DNA from: Phytohabitans houttuyneae
GTDB lineage: Bacteria > Actinomycetota > Actinomycetes > Mycobacteriales > Micromonosporaceae
Assembly: GCF_011764425.1 (NCBI RefSeq)
Contig: NZ_BLPF01000001.1
Span: forward strand, 4,889,001 to 4,953,000
Length of the DNA: 64,000 nucleotides
Direction: 5' to 3'
Numbering within the stretch: the first letter of the stretch is position 1; every line of letters begins with the position of its first letter. Shown piece by piece: positions 57,403-64,000 of the stretch. The notes beneath the pieces are model-generated. The model searched no databases and was not told where the DNA came from. It saw nothing but the letters and a program-made list of their open reading frames with translations. Both the position numbers and the translations under genes were made by a program.

Positions 57403-57853
57403 GGCGAGGCGGTGTTCGTGGGCCGGCTGCGCAGCTGGGCCACGTAGTCGTCGGGTGCGCCCGCCTTCTCCGCCGCGTTGGCGATCTCGGACAGGTACCA
57501 GGCGGTGGGCAGGCCACCCTCGTACCCGTCGAAGACGTACACCCAGGCGGTCATCTCGCCGTCCAGGGTGACCACGCGGACCGTCAGCTTGCGATACGTG
57601 CCCGCCACGACGCCCTCGACCTCGTCGAGCTGGGAGGCGTCCCAGGGGTGCACGTCGTAGAGCGCGACGAAGACCCGATCGCCTGGAGACTCGACGATCG
57701 TGGTGACGGCGCCCTCCCAACCCAGCACCCCTCGCCGGCGAAGGTGAGGCGCCAGCCTTCCAGCCAGCCGGTGCCCACCATGGGCGAATGCGGACAGTAA
57801 GCACGCATCCGTGCGGGATCGAGGTTTGAGCCGTACGCGGCGTAATGACGCAC
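57399..57853 (-). CDS. Gamma-glutamylcyclotransferase-like protein (frameshifted)
   Basis: GGCT-fold protein, 151 residues after correction. It starts GTG 57853 with YAAYGSNLDPARMRAYCPHS, the conserved YGSNL substrate loop, and continues GWRLTFAGEG, then GVLGWEGAVTTIVESPGDRV, FVALYDVHPWDASQLDEVEG and VFDGYEGGLPTAWYLSEIAN. The catalytic Glu is probably that in LDEVEG. One base is missing in the C-run 57728-57731. The family converts gamma-glutamyl amines to 5-oxoproline; substrate unknown. Confidence 0.85.
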
Positions 57854-57924
57854 GGCGATGACGATAGCCCGGCGGACCGGTGGGGGAGAATACGACGGAG
57901 CGTGTCGGATCCTTCTGGGGGAAA

Positions 57925-59328
57925 ATGAGTCGCATCGTGATCATCGGAGGTGGCCCGGCGGGGTACGAGGCAGCTCTCGTCGCCGCCCAGCTCGACGCCG
58001 ATGTCACCGTCGTGGAGGCAGACGGGGCCGGCGGAGCCTGTGTGCTCTCCGACTGTGTGCCATCGAAGACCTTTATTGCCAGCTCAGACGTGGTGACGGG
58101 CTACCGCGACACGGAGGAGTTCGGCGTCCACTCGGACGGCCTGGAGGCGGTGACGGTCGACGCCTCGGCGGTGCACTCGCGGGTCAAGCGGCTCGCGCTG
58201 GCACAGTCCGGTGACATCCACGCCAAGCTGATCAAGGCGGGCGTGACCTTCGTGCACGGTCGGGCGCGTCTCGGTGACGACACGCTCGGTCACACCCACC
58301 AGGTGAGGATCACGCCTGAGGGCGGTAACTCCGAGTATTCGGTCGACGCTTCTACGGTGCTGATCGCGGCCGGCGCCACGCCGCGCGTGCTGCCCGACGC
58401 GGTGCCGGACGGCGAGCGGATCCTGACCTGGCGGCAGGTGTACGACCTTCCGGAGCTGCCCGACCACCTCATCGTGATCGGCTCCGGCGTGACCGGCGCC
58501 GAGTTCGCCAGCGCGTACCTGGCGATGGGTGTCAAGGTCACGCTCGTCTCGAGCCGCGACCGGGTCATGCCGCACGAGGACGCGGACGCGGCCGCCGTGA
58601 TCGAGGAGGTCTTCCGCTCCCGCGGCATGACCGTGCTCGGCAACTCCCGGGCCGACGCCGTCCGCCGCGACGGTGACGGCGTGCGGGTCGAGCTCGCCGA
58701 CGGGCGGGTGGTCTCCGGCTCGCACGCGCTGATGGCGGTCGGCTCGGTGCCCAACACGGCTGACCTGGGCCTGGAGCCGTACGGCGTGGCCGTGGCCAAG
58801 GGTGGCTACCTCACGGTCGACCGCGTCTCCCGCACCAACGTGCCCGGCATCTACGCGGCCGGCGACTGCACCGGCGTGCTGCCCCTCGCGAGCGTCGCCG
58901 CCATGCAGGGCCGCATCGCGATGTGGCACGCGCTGGGCGAGGCGGTCCAGCCGCTGCGCCTGCGCACCGTCTCGGCCAATGTCTTCACCGACCCCGAGCT
59001 GGCCTCGGTGGGCGTCTCGCAGGGCGAGGTCGACTCGGGCAAGGTGCCGGCCCGTTCGGTGATGCTGCCGCTGTCCGGCAACGCGAGGGCCAAGATGCAG
59101 GACCTGCGCGACGGCTTCGTCAAGCTCTTCTGCCGCCCCGCGACCGGCACGGTGGTCGGCGGCGTGGTGGTCGCCCCGAAGGCGAGCGAGCTGATCCTGC
59201 CGATCACGATGGCGGTGGAAAACCACCTCACGGTGGACCAACTGGCGCACACCATCACGATCTATCCGTCGCTGTCCGGCTCGATCGCCGAGGCCGGGCG
59301 GCAGCTCATGCTCCACGAGATCGACTGA
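57925..59328 (+). CDS. lpdA: NAD(P)H-quinone dehydrogenase / flavoprotein disulfide reductase (LpdA-like)
   Basis: FAD-dependent pyridine-nucleotide disulfide oxidoreductase of 467 residues, closest in layout to mycobacterial LpdA (Rv3303c), a quinone reductase. FAD motif IVIIGGGPAGYEAALVAAQL, NAD motif IVIGSGVTGAEFASAYLAMG, second FAD motif GIYAAGDCTG. The N-terminal region reads GGACVLSDCVPSKTF, a CxxxxC pair in the redox-active position. The C-terminal catalytic His of lipoamide dehydrogenases is replaced (TITIYPSLSGSIAEA). Start ATG 57925. A dispersed repeat copy follows it. Confidence 0.88.
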   Translation: MSRIVIIGGGPAGYEAALVAAQLDADVTVVEADGAGGACVLSDCVPSKTFIASSDVVTGYRDTEEFGVHSDGLEAVTVDASAVHSRVKRLALAQSGDIHAKLIKAGVTFVHGRARLGDDTLGHTHQVRITPEGGNSEYSVDASTVLIAAGATPRVLPDAVPDGERILTWRQVYDLPELPDHLIVIGSGVTGAEFASAYLAMGVKVTLVSSRDRVMPHEDADAAAVIEEVFRSRGMTVLGNSRADAVRRDGDGVRVELADGRVVSGSHALMAVGSVPNTADLGLEPYGVAVAKGGYLTVDRVSRTNVPGIYAAGDCTGVLPLASVAAMQGRIAMWHALGEAVQPLRLRTVSANVFTDPELASVGVSQGEVDSGKVPARSVMLPLSGNARAKMQDLRDGFVKLFCRPATGTVVGGVVVAPKASELILPITMAVENHLTVDQLAHTITIYPSLSGSIAEAGRQLMLHEID

Positions 59329-59342
59329 CCACGATCAAAGCC

Positions 59343-59457
59343 GGATTTCCCGGGTCCGCGTCAGCTGCGGACCGCCGCTCCCGCCGGAGACCGCGCAGGC
59401 CGGCGGCTCGCGAGCGCTCGCCGAGACCCCCGGCCTCCGCTGCCAGGTCCGCGCGGG
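59343..59457. repeat. Dispersed intergenic repeat, copy B
   Basis: About 115 bases starting 15 bases after the lpdA stop, homologous to 2324-2437. It keeps the inverted repeat ggtccgc-N7-gcggacc although the loop bases differ, and the blocks ggcggctcgc, gctcgccga, ccccc and cctccgctgccagg. It lies between convergent lpdA and dedA. Confidence 0.75.
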
Positions 59458-59480
59458 ATCAGGTGCGAGCTCCGCCGGGA

Positions 59481-60092
59481 TCAGGCGGCGTCGGCGGGCT
59501 CGGGTCTGGGACGGCTCAGCGCGAGGATCCAGCCGGCGCCGGCGAAGACGCCGGCGGCCACGGCGGCGACCGCGACGAGGCGCCAAGCCGACTGGGTGAT
59601 CGCGGTGCCGCCGAGGTGGCCGACCACCCCGCCATACGTCGCCCAGAGCAACGCCGCCGCCGCCTCGTAGGTGAGGAACAGGCGGGCCGGGTAGCGCACG
59701 CGGCCGGCCTGGAAGCACGCGGCCATCCGGCCACCGGGGACGAACCGGCACAACAGGATCACCATCGGACCCGGGCGGCGCAGCCCTCGGGTGAAACGGA
59801 TCGCGGCCTTGCGGGCTCGGCTGTGGACCGGCACCTCGGGCTTCGCGCCGGGCTGGCGGGCCGAGCGGCCCAGCAGGTAGCAGACAAGGTCGCCGCCGAA
59901 CACGCCGAGCGCGCCGACCGCGATCGTGACCGGGAGGCTGAGGTCGCCGTAGACGGTGAGTGCGCCACCCGTGATCATCAGGGCCTGGGTGGGGATGACC
60001 GGGACAAATGCGTCCATGGCCAGCAGGGCCATCAGCACCAGGTACGCGGTCAGGGGCGAGGCCACGCTCGTGAGCAGATCAGCCACGGCCAC
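59481..60092 (-). CDS. DedA-family membrane protein
   Basis: A 203-residue DedA/SNARE-associated (VTT) protein with four to five membrane helices. FVPVIPTQALMITGGALTVY at the start, GVFGGDLVCYLLGR, and the conserved loop CRFVPGGRMAACFQAG with VRYPARLFLTYE. DedA proteins act as lipid flippases or in membrane-potential homeostasis. Start ATG 60092. Confidence 0.88.
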   Translation of the reverse strand: MAVADLLTSVASPLTAYLVLMALLAMDAFVPVIPTQALMITGGALTVYGDLSLPVTIAVGALGVFGGDLVCYLLGRSARQPGAKPEVPVHSRARKAAIRFTRGLRRPGPMVILLCRFVPGGRMAACFQAGRVRYPARLFLTYEAAAALLWATYGGVVGHLGGTAITQSAWRLVAVAAVAAGVFAGAGWILALSRPRPEPADAA

Positions 60093-60266
60093 CCTCCCCT
60101 GCGCTCCCCCGCGCCAGGATAGTTTCCGGCAAGCTCGCTCCGGGCGCTATTTGCTCTCAGCGAGATCTCAGCTCGGCTTACCGGATACTCGCGTCCGTTC
60201 GGCGTACCGTTGCTGGTGAGCGCCGAGCTTCCGCCGGGTCCCCCGTTCCTGGCGTGCCGCGCTCAT

Positions 60267-60299
60267 CGGTCCGGCGGCAGGTCCCGTGCCGCCGGACCG
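60267..60299. other. 13-bp perfect inverted repeat upstream of the ATP-grasp gene
   Basis: cggtccggcggca (60267-60279) and tgccgccggaccg (60287-60299) form a perfect stem with the loop ggtcccg. It is 65 bases upstream of the ATP-grasp ATG and 175 bases from the divergent dedA start. It could be a transcription terminator, operator or RNA control element. The remaining 60093-60363 region has no gene. Confidence 0.6.
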
Positions 60300-60363
60300 G
60301 CCCAGAGTGACGCTCGTAAGATCGTGTTACCCGGGCGCAACGAGATCGGCGTAGCGTCGGGCC

Positions 60364-61944
60364 ATGGCGGACTTGTTCGAGGATTACCGCCTCGGCCCGG
60401 GGTGGGACGAGATGTTCGGCGAGCCGAGCATGCCCCGCTCGACGTACGAGGCGTTGCATGCCACCCTCCAGCCGCTGTCCAGCGCCGAGCTGGGCATCCG
60501 TGCCGAGGTGCTGGCCCGGGCCTTCCTCGACCAGGGCATCACGTTCGCCCTCAAGGGAGTCGAGCGGCCCTTTCCACTCGACATCGTGCCGCGCATCATC
60601 GCCGCCCAGGAGTGGCGCACGGTCGAGATAGGTGTGGCGCAGCGGATCCGGGCGCTGGAGGCGTTCCTCGACGATGTGTACGGAGCGGGACAGGTGCTCG
60701 CCGACGGCGTGGTGCCCCGGCGGATCGTGGTCACCAGCGCGCACTTCCACCGCGAGGCGGCCGGGATCACCCCGCACAACGGCGTGCGCATTCACGTCGC
60801 CGGCGTCGACCTGATCCGCGATGAGCAGGGCACGTTCCGCGTGCTGGAAGACAACGTGCGGGTGCCGTCCGGGGTCAGCTACGTGATGGAAAACCGGCGG
60901 GCGATGGCGCACGTGCTGCCCGAGGTCTTCGCGGCGACCCGCATCCGGCCCGTCGAGTCGTACCCCGCGCAGCTCCTGCGGGCCCTGCGCGCCGCGGCGC
61001 CGGTCGGTGTCAACGAGCCGACCGTCGTGGTCCTCACCCCCGGCGTGCACAACTCGGCGTACTTCGAGCACGCGCTCCTCGCCCGCGAGATGGGCGTCGA
61101 GCTTGTCGAGGGGCGCGACCTCGTCTGCGTCGGCAACGAGGTGGCCATGCGCACCACGGCCGGCGAGCAGCGGGTCGACGTCATCTACCGGCGGATCGAC
61201 GACGAGTTCCTCGACCCTGTGCACTTCCGGGCCGACTCGGTGATCGGGTGTGCGGGCCTGCTCAACGCCGCCCGCGCCGGCCGGGTCACCATCGCCAACG
61301 CGGTGGGCAACGGGGTGGCCGACGACAAGCTGCTGTACACGTACGTGCCCGACCTGATCCGCTACTACCTCAACGAGGAGCCGGTCCTGCCCAACGTCGA
61401 GACCTACCGGCTGGAGGACGACCCCGACGTCCTGGCGCACGTGCTCGACCGCCTCGACGAGCTCGTGCTCAAGCCGGTCGACGGTTCCGGCGGCGCGGGC
61501 ATCGTGATCGGCTCGCAGGCCACCGACGAGCAGCTGGCGGCGGTGCGTTCGCTCATCGAGGTGGACCCGCGCGGCTGGATCGCCCAGCGCGAGGTGGCCC
61601 TGTCGATGGTGCCGACGCTGGTCGGCAACAGGCTGCGGGCCCGCCATGTCGACCTGCGCCCGTTCGCGGTCAACGACGGGGAAAACGTCTGGGTGCTCCC
61701 CGGCGGGCTGACCCGGGTGGCGCTGCCCGAGGGCGCCCTCGTGGTCAACTCCAGCCAGGGCGGCGGCTCCAAGGACACGTGGGTGCTCACCGACGTGTCC
61801 GGTCCGGCCGAGGAGGCGCCCGTCGAGGAGGCGCCGGTGGTGGTCGTGCCGAGCCCGCGCAGCCCCGACCCGGGGCCGTCGGCCGGGCCCGTCGCCGTTC
61901 AGCAGCAGCAACAGCAGCAATCCGCCCGGGAGGCTCAGTGCTGA
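60364..61944 (+). CDS. Circularly permuted ATP-grasp peptide ligase-like protein
   Basis: A 526-residue circularly permuted type-2 ATP-grasp protein (DUF404/DUF407 lineage). GITFALKGVERPFPLDIVPR, VAGVDLIRDEQGTFRVLEDN (acidic metal region), NEPTVVVLTPGVHNSAYFEH, ELVLKPVDGSGGAGIVIG (ATP-binding loop) and HVDLRPFAVNDGENVWVLPG. The C-terminus is Pro/Glu-rich and ends in a seven-Gln run. Such ligases are predicted to form peptide or amide bonds and are regularly linked to alpha-E and transglutaminase genes, as here. No substrate is known. Confidence 0.88.
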   Translation: MADLFEDYRLGPGWDEMFGEPSMPRSTYEALHATLQPLSSAELGIRAEVLARAFLDQGITFALKGVERPFPLDIVPRIIAAQEWRTVEIGVAQRIRALEAFLDDVYGAGQVLADGVVPRRIVVTSAHFHREAAGITPHNGVRIHVAGVDLIRDEQGTFRVLEDNVRVPSGVSYVMENRRAMAHVLPEVFAATRIRPVESYPAQLLRALRAAAPVGVNEPTVVVLTPGVHNSAYFEHALLAREMGVELVEGRDLVCVGNEVAMRTTAGEQRVDVIYRRIDDEFLDPVHFRADSVIGCAGLLNAARAGRVTIANAVGNGVADDKLLYTYVPDLIRYYLNEEPVLPNVETYRLEDDPDVLAHVLDRLDELVLKPVDGSGGAGIVIGSQATDEQLAAVRSLIEVDPRGWIAQREVALSMVPTLVGNRLRARHVDLRPFAVNDGENVWVLPGGLTRVALPEGALVVNSSQGGGSKDTWVLTDVSGPAEEAPVEEAPVVVVPSPRSPDPGPSAGPVAVQQQQQQQSAREAQC

Positions 61945-62876
61945 GTCGCATCGCCGAGTCCCTGTACTGGATCGGCCGCTACGTCGAGCGCGCCGAAGAC
62001 ACCGCCCGCATCCTCGACGTGCACCTGCACCGGATGCTCGCCGATCCGTGGGTCGACGAGCAGACCGCGTGCCGTTCGCTGCTCGGTGTGATGGGCGTTT
62101 CCTCCGTCGACGGGCCGATGTCCGTGGCTCGCGTGGTCGGACTGCTCGGGCTCGACGAGCACAATCCAAGCTCGGTCGTCGGCGCGCTCGCCGCGGCCCG
62201 GGAAAACGCCCGCGGCGCGCGCGAGACCGTCTCGTCGGAGATGTGGGAGACGCTGAACGCGACCTGGCACGGCCTGCCCGACGCCCGCCGGCGGGTGGAG
62301 CAGCAGGGCGTGCACGCGTTCTTCCGCTGGGTCCGCGAGCGGTGCTCCGTGCTCGCCGGCCTCACCGACGCGACGATGAGCCGCGACGAGGGGTGGCTCT
62401 TCCTCGTGCTGGGACGCAGCGTGGAGCGGGTCGACATGACCGCGCGGCTGCTCTCCACGCACGTGCGCGCCGGCGGCAGCATCCCGTCGTGGCTGACGCT
62501 GCTCCGCTCGTGCGGCGCGTGGGAGACCTACCTGCGCACGTACCGGGGCTCGCTCGACGACCGCCACGCCGCCGAGTTCCTGCTGCTGGACCGCCTCTTC
62601 CCACGCTCGGTCTTCGCCGCGCTGTCCTCGGCCGAGTCGTGCCTGGCCGAGCTGGAGCCGGACCCCAGCCGGGCCGGCGTCGCGACCGACGCGCAGCGGA
62701 TCGTCGGCCGGTCCCGCACCAACCTGGAGTTTCGCGGCGCCGACGAGCTGATGGCCGACCTCGGCTCGGTGCTCGCCGGCCTGGAGCGCACCTGCTCGCA
62801 GGTCAACGACGCGGTGTCGCGCCGCTACTTCCGCCAGACGTCGGCGGTGCTGTGGGTCTCGGAGGCGGTGGCGTGA
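61938..62876 (+). CDS. Alpha-E domain protein
   Basis: A 312-residue alpha-E (DUF403) protein, all alpha-helical: LSRIAESLYWIGRYVERAED, WETLNATWHGLPD, GWLFLVLGRSVERVDMTARL and ESCLAELEPDPSRAG. Its function is unknown but it almost always accompanies the permuted ATP-grasp protein. Start GTG 61938 overlaps the ligase gene by 7 bases; its end overlaps the transglutaminase start as GTGA. Confidence 0.9.
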   Translation: MLSRIAESLYWIGRYVERAEDTARILDVHLHRMLADPWVDEQTACRSLLGVMGVSSVDGPMSVARVVGLLGLDEHNPSSVVGALAAARENARGARETVSSEMWETLNATWHGLPDARRRVEQQGVHAFFRWVRERCSVLAGLTDATMSRDEGWLFLVLGRSVERVDMTARLLSTHVRAGGSIPSWLTLLRSCGAWETYLRTYRGSLDDRHAAEFLLLDRLFPRSVFAALSSAESCLAELEPDPSRAGVATDAQRIVGRSRTNLEFRGADELMADLGSVLAGLERTCSQVNDAVSRRYFRQTSAVLWVSEAVA

Positions 62877-63736
62877 GCGCGTCGAGCTGGCGGCTGCGAG
62901 TGCAGCACAAGACCGGTTTCACGTACGCGGGGCCGGTGGCCGCGTCCTACAACGAGGCCCGCATGTCCCCGCGCAACGAGGCCCGCCAGGCGGTGCTCGA
63001 CGCGCGGGTGGAGGTGTGGCCGCCGGCGCGCACCTACCGCTACGAGGACTACTGGGGCACGGTCGTCACCGCGTTCGACGTGCACGCCGCGCACGAGACG
63101 CTGCAGGTCACCGCGACCGCGACCGTCGAGACGCTGCCGGCGGGCGACCTGATCGCGGGCGACGGCGGTGCCACGTGGGGCGAGCTGGCCGTGCCGGAGA
63201 CCGTCGACCGCTGGCACGAGCTGCTGCTGCCGACCCCGCGCACCGCGCTCGACGAGGAGCTGACCGAGGTGGCCAAGCGGGTGCGCGGCGAGCACCCGAC
63301 CCCGCACGCCGCCGCGCTGGCCACCTGCACGCTGGTCCGCGAGGAGGTCGAGTACGTGCCGGGTGCCACCGGCGTGCAGACCGACGCGGTGCAGGCGTGG
63401 CGCCAGCGCAAGGGCGTCTGCCAGGACATCAGCCACCTGGTGGTCGGGCTGCTGCGGGCGATGGGCACGCCCGCGCGGTACGTCTCGGGCTACCTGCACC
63501 CTTCGCCGGCGGCCGCGATCGGCGAGGCTGTCGTCGGGCAGAGCCACGCCTGGGTGGAGTGGTGGGTCGGTCGTTGGACGGCCTTCGACCCCACCAACGG
63601 CATACCGGTCGGCGAGCGGCACGTCGTCGTCGGGCGCGGCCGGGAGTACGGCGACGTGCCGCCCCTGAAAGGCGTCTACTCCGGACCGGAAAACAGCGGG
63701 CAGGGCGTGGAAGTCACTGTGACCCGGCTGCGCTGA
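62873..63736 (+). CDS. Transglutaminase-like cysteine protease
   Basis: A 287-residue transglutaminase-superfamily protein. The N-terminal beta domain has QHKTGFTYAGPVAASYNEAR. The catalytic triad is visible as Cys in RKGVCQDISHLVVG, His in GQSHAWVEWWVG and Asp in AFDPTNGIPVGERH. With the ATP-grasp and alpha-E proteins it forms a predicted peptide-tagging or peptide-processing set. No signal peptide is seen, so it probably acts in the cytoplasm. Start GTG 62873. Confidence 0.9.
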   Translation: MSASSWRLRVQHKTGFTYAGPVAASYNEARMSPRNEARQAVLDARVEVWPPARTYRYEDYWGTVVTAFDVHAAHETLQVTATATVETLPAGDLIAGDGGATWGELAVPETVDRWHELLLPTPRTALDEELTEVAKRVRGEHPTPHAAALATCTLVREEVEYVPGATGVQTDAVQAWRQRKGVCQDISHLVVGLLRAMGTPARYVSGYLHPSPAAAIGEAVVGQSHAWVEWWVGRWTAFDPTNGIPVGERHVVVGRGREYGDVPPLKGVYSGPENSGQGVEVTVTRLR

Positions 63737-63753
63737 GGGCTATCCTGGTCGGC

Positions 63754-63807
63754 ATGCGAAGCGCAGTAGTCACGACGACGCCGGGATGTCCCGGCGTGAC
63801 CTCGTGA
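63754..63807 (+). CDS. Thr-rich leader peptide upstream of thrS
   Basis: A 17-codon frame, [17 protein letters not shown], with three consecutive threonine codons (acgacgacg at 63772-63780) and a fourth near the end. It lies 85 bases before thrS and overlaps the first hairpin of an attenuator-like structure. This fits ribosome-mediated attenuation: low Thr-tRNA stalls the ribosome at the Thr run. Expression is inferred. Confidence 0.6.
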   Translation: MRSAVVTTTPGCPGVTS

Positions 63808-63855
63808 TGCGCTAGTCCTGACTGAGGCCCGGGCGACTCCGCCCCGGGGCCTTTT
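63779..63855 (+). promoter_or_regulatory. Attenuator-like hairpins of the thrS leader
   Basis: An 8-bp perfect hairpin (cgccggga 63779-63786 with tcccggcg 63789-63796) begins at the end of the Thr codon run. A second GC-rich stem, aggcccgggcg with cgccccggggcct (63825-63852, one bulge), runs into cttttc, a terminator with a T-run. Stalling at the Thr codons could block the first hairpin and alter the second. Together with the leader peptide this is a plausible attenuator. Confidence 0.6.
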
Positions 63856-63892
63856 CGCTCTTCGGGGGCGGCTGCCCACGAAGGAGACGACG

Positions 63893-64000
63893 ATGATCGA
63901 CCACCGCAAGCTCGGCCGCGAGCTCGAGCTCTTTCACTCCGACCCGCTCGCCGGCGCGGGCCTGCCGATCTGGCTGCCCGCCGGCGCCGCCGCCCGGCAC
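63893..64000 (+). CDS. thrS: Threonyl-tRNA synthetase, N-terminal fragment
   Basis: The last 36 codons of the window start [20 protein letters not shown] and continue [16 protein letters not shown], the beginning of the catalytic domain of ThrS (LFxxDPLxGxGxPxWLPxGAA). The protein starts directly at the catalytic core, without the N-terminal TGS and editing domains, as in some actinobacterial ThrS forms. ATG 63893 follows aaggaga. It is cut by the window end. Confidence 0.85.
   Translation, partial: MIDHRKLGRELELFHSDPLAGAGLPIWLPAGAAARH

Overview
The window is chromosomal DNA of a very GC-rich actinomycete. Heavy GTG start use, GTGA/ATGA stop-start overlaps, a conservon (sensor kinase, roadblock, DUF742, small GTPase), a GPP34 protein and an LpdA-type quinone reductase all point to the family Micromonosporaceae; I cannot name the genus from sequence alone. 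There is no rRNA, tRNA, CRISPR array, prophage or intact insertion sequence. Most genes are housekeeping or conserved actinobacterial genes.

Layout. 1-2319: sulfate activation (cysD-cysN). 2320-3227: gene-free, with several repeats and a long palindrome. 3228-5309: galactose genes (galE-galK, minus). 5450-8181: CBS-pair protein, then an ECF sigma factor with a membrane-anchored beta-propeller-like partner. 8252-11260: trpS, RNA ligase-like protein, YihY protein, small acidic protein. 11414-13564: LacI and TetR regulators and a small membrane protein with a clear TetR-type operator. 13829-23941: nucleoside uptake and breakdown, namely a BMP-type ABC importer, an extended cytidine deaminase, thymidine phosphorylase, a DUF4272 protein, an rRNA methyltransferase and adenosine deaminase. 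24361-29313: conservon. 29454-33267 (minus): an IS110-derived fusion protein and a highly acidic protein. 33413-34433: PadR and permease-prefix protein. 34484-40048: cydABDC on the minus strand, followed by a BlaI/M56 protease pair. 41835-45700: deoC, two aldehyde dehydrogenase genes and upp. 45705-50585: NUDIX, GPP34, phosphomannomutase, Ser/Thr kinase. 50767-59328: mutase, M20 amidohydrolase, DUF4349 lipoprotein, MBL hydrolase, LpdA. 59481-63736: DedA, then a permuted ATP-grasp/alpha-E/transglutaminase operon. 63754-64000: a Thr-rich leader peptide, an attenuator-like hairpin and the start of thrS.

How they work together. Nucleosides brought in by the BMP importer can be deaminated (cdd, add) and cleaved by deoA. 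Deoxyribose phosphate can be split by DeoC, acetaldehyde oxidised by the linked aldehyde dehydrogenases, and uracil salvaged by Upp.

Two points stand out. First, the large protein at 29454-32216 joins an IS110-transposase-like N-terminus with no visible catalytic residues to a tail homologous to the tail of the convergent conservon kinase; I know of no description of it. Second, nine genes carry a single-base frameshift, each repaired by adding one G or C in or next to a short G/C run. This looks like systematic homopolymer undercalling rather than real gene decay.
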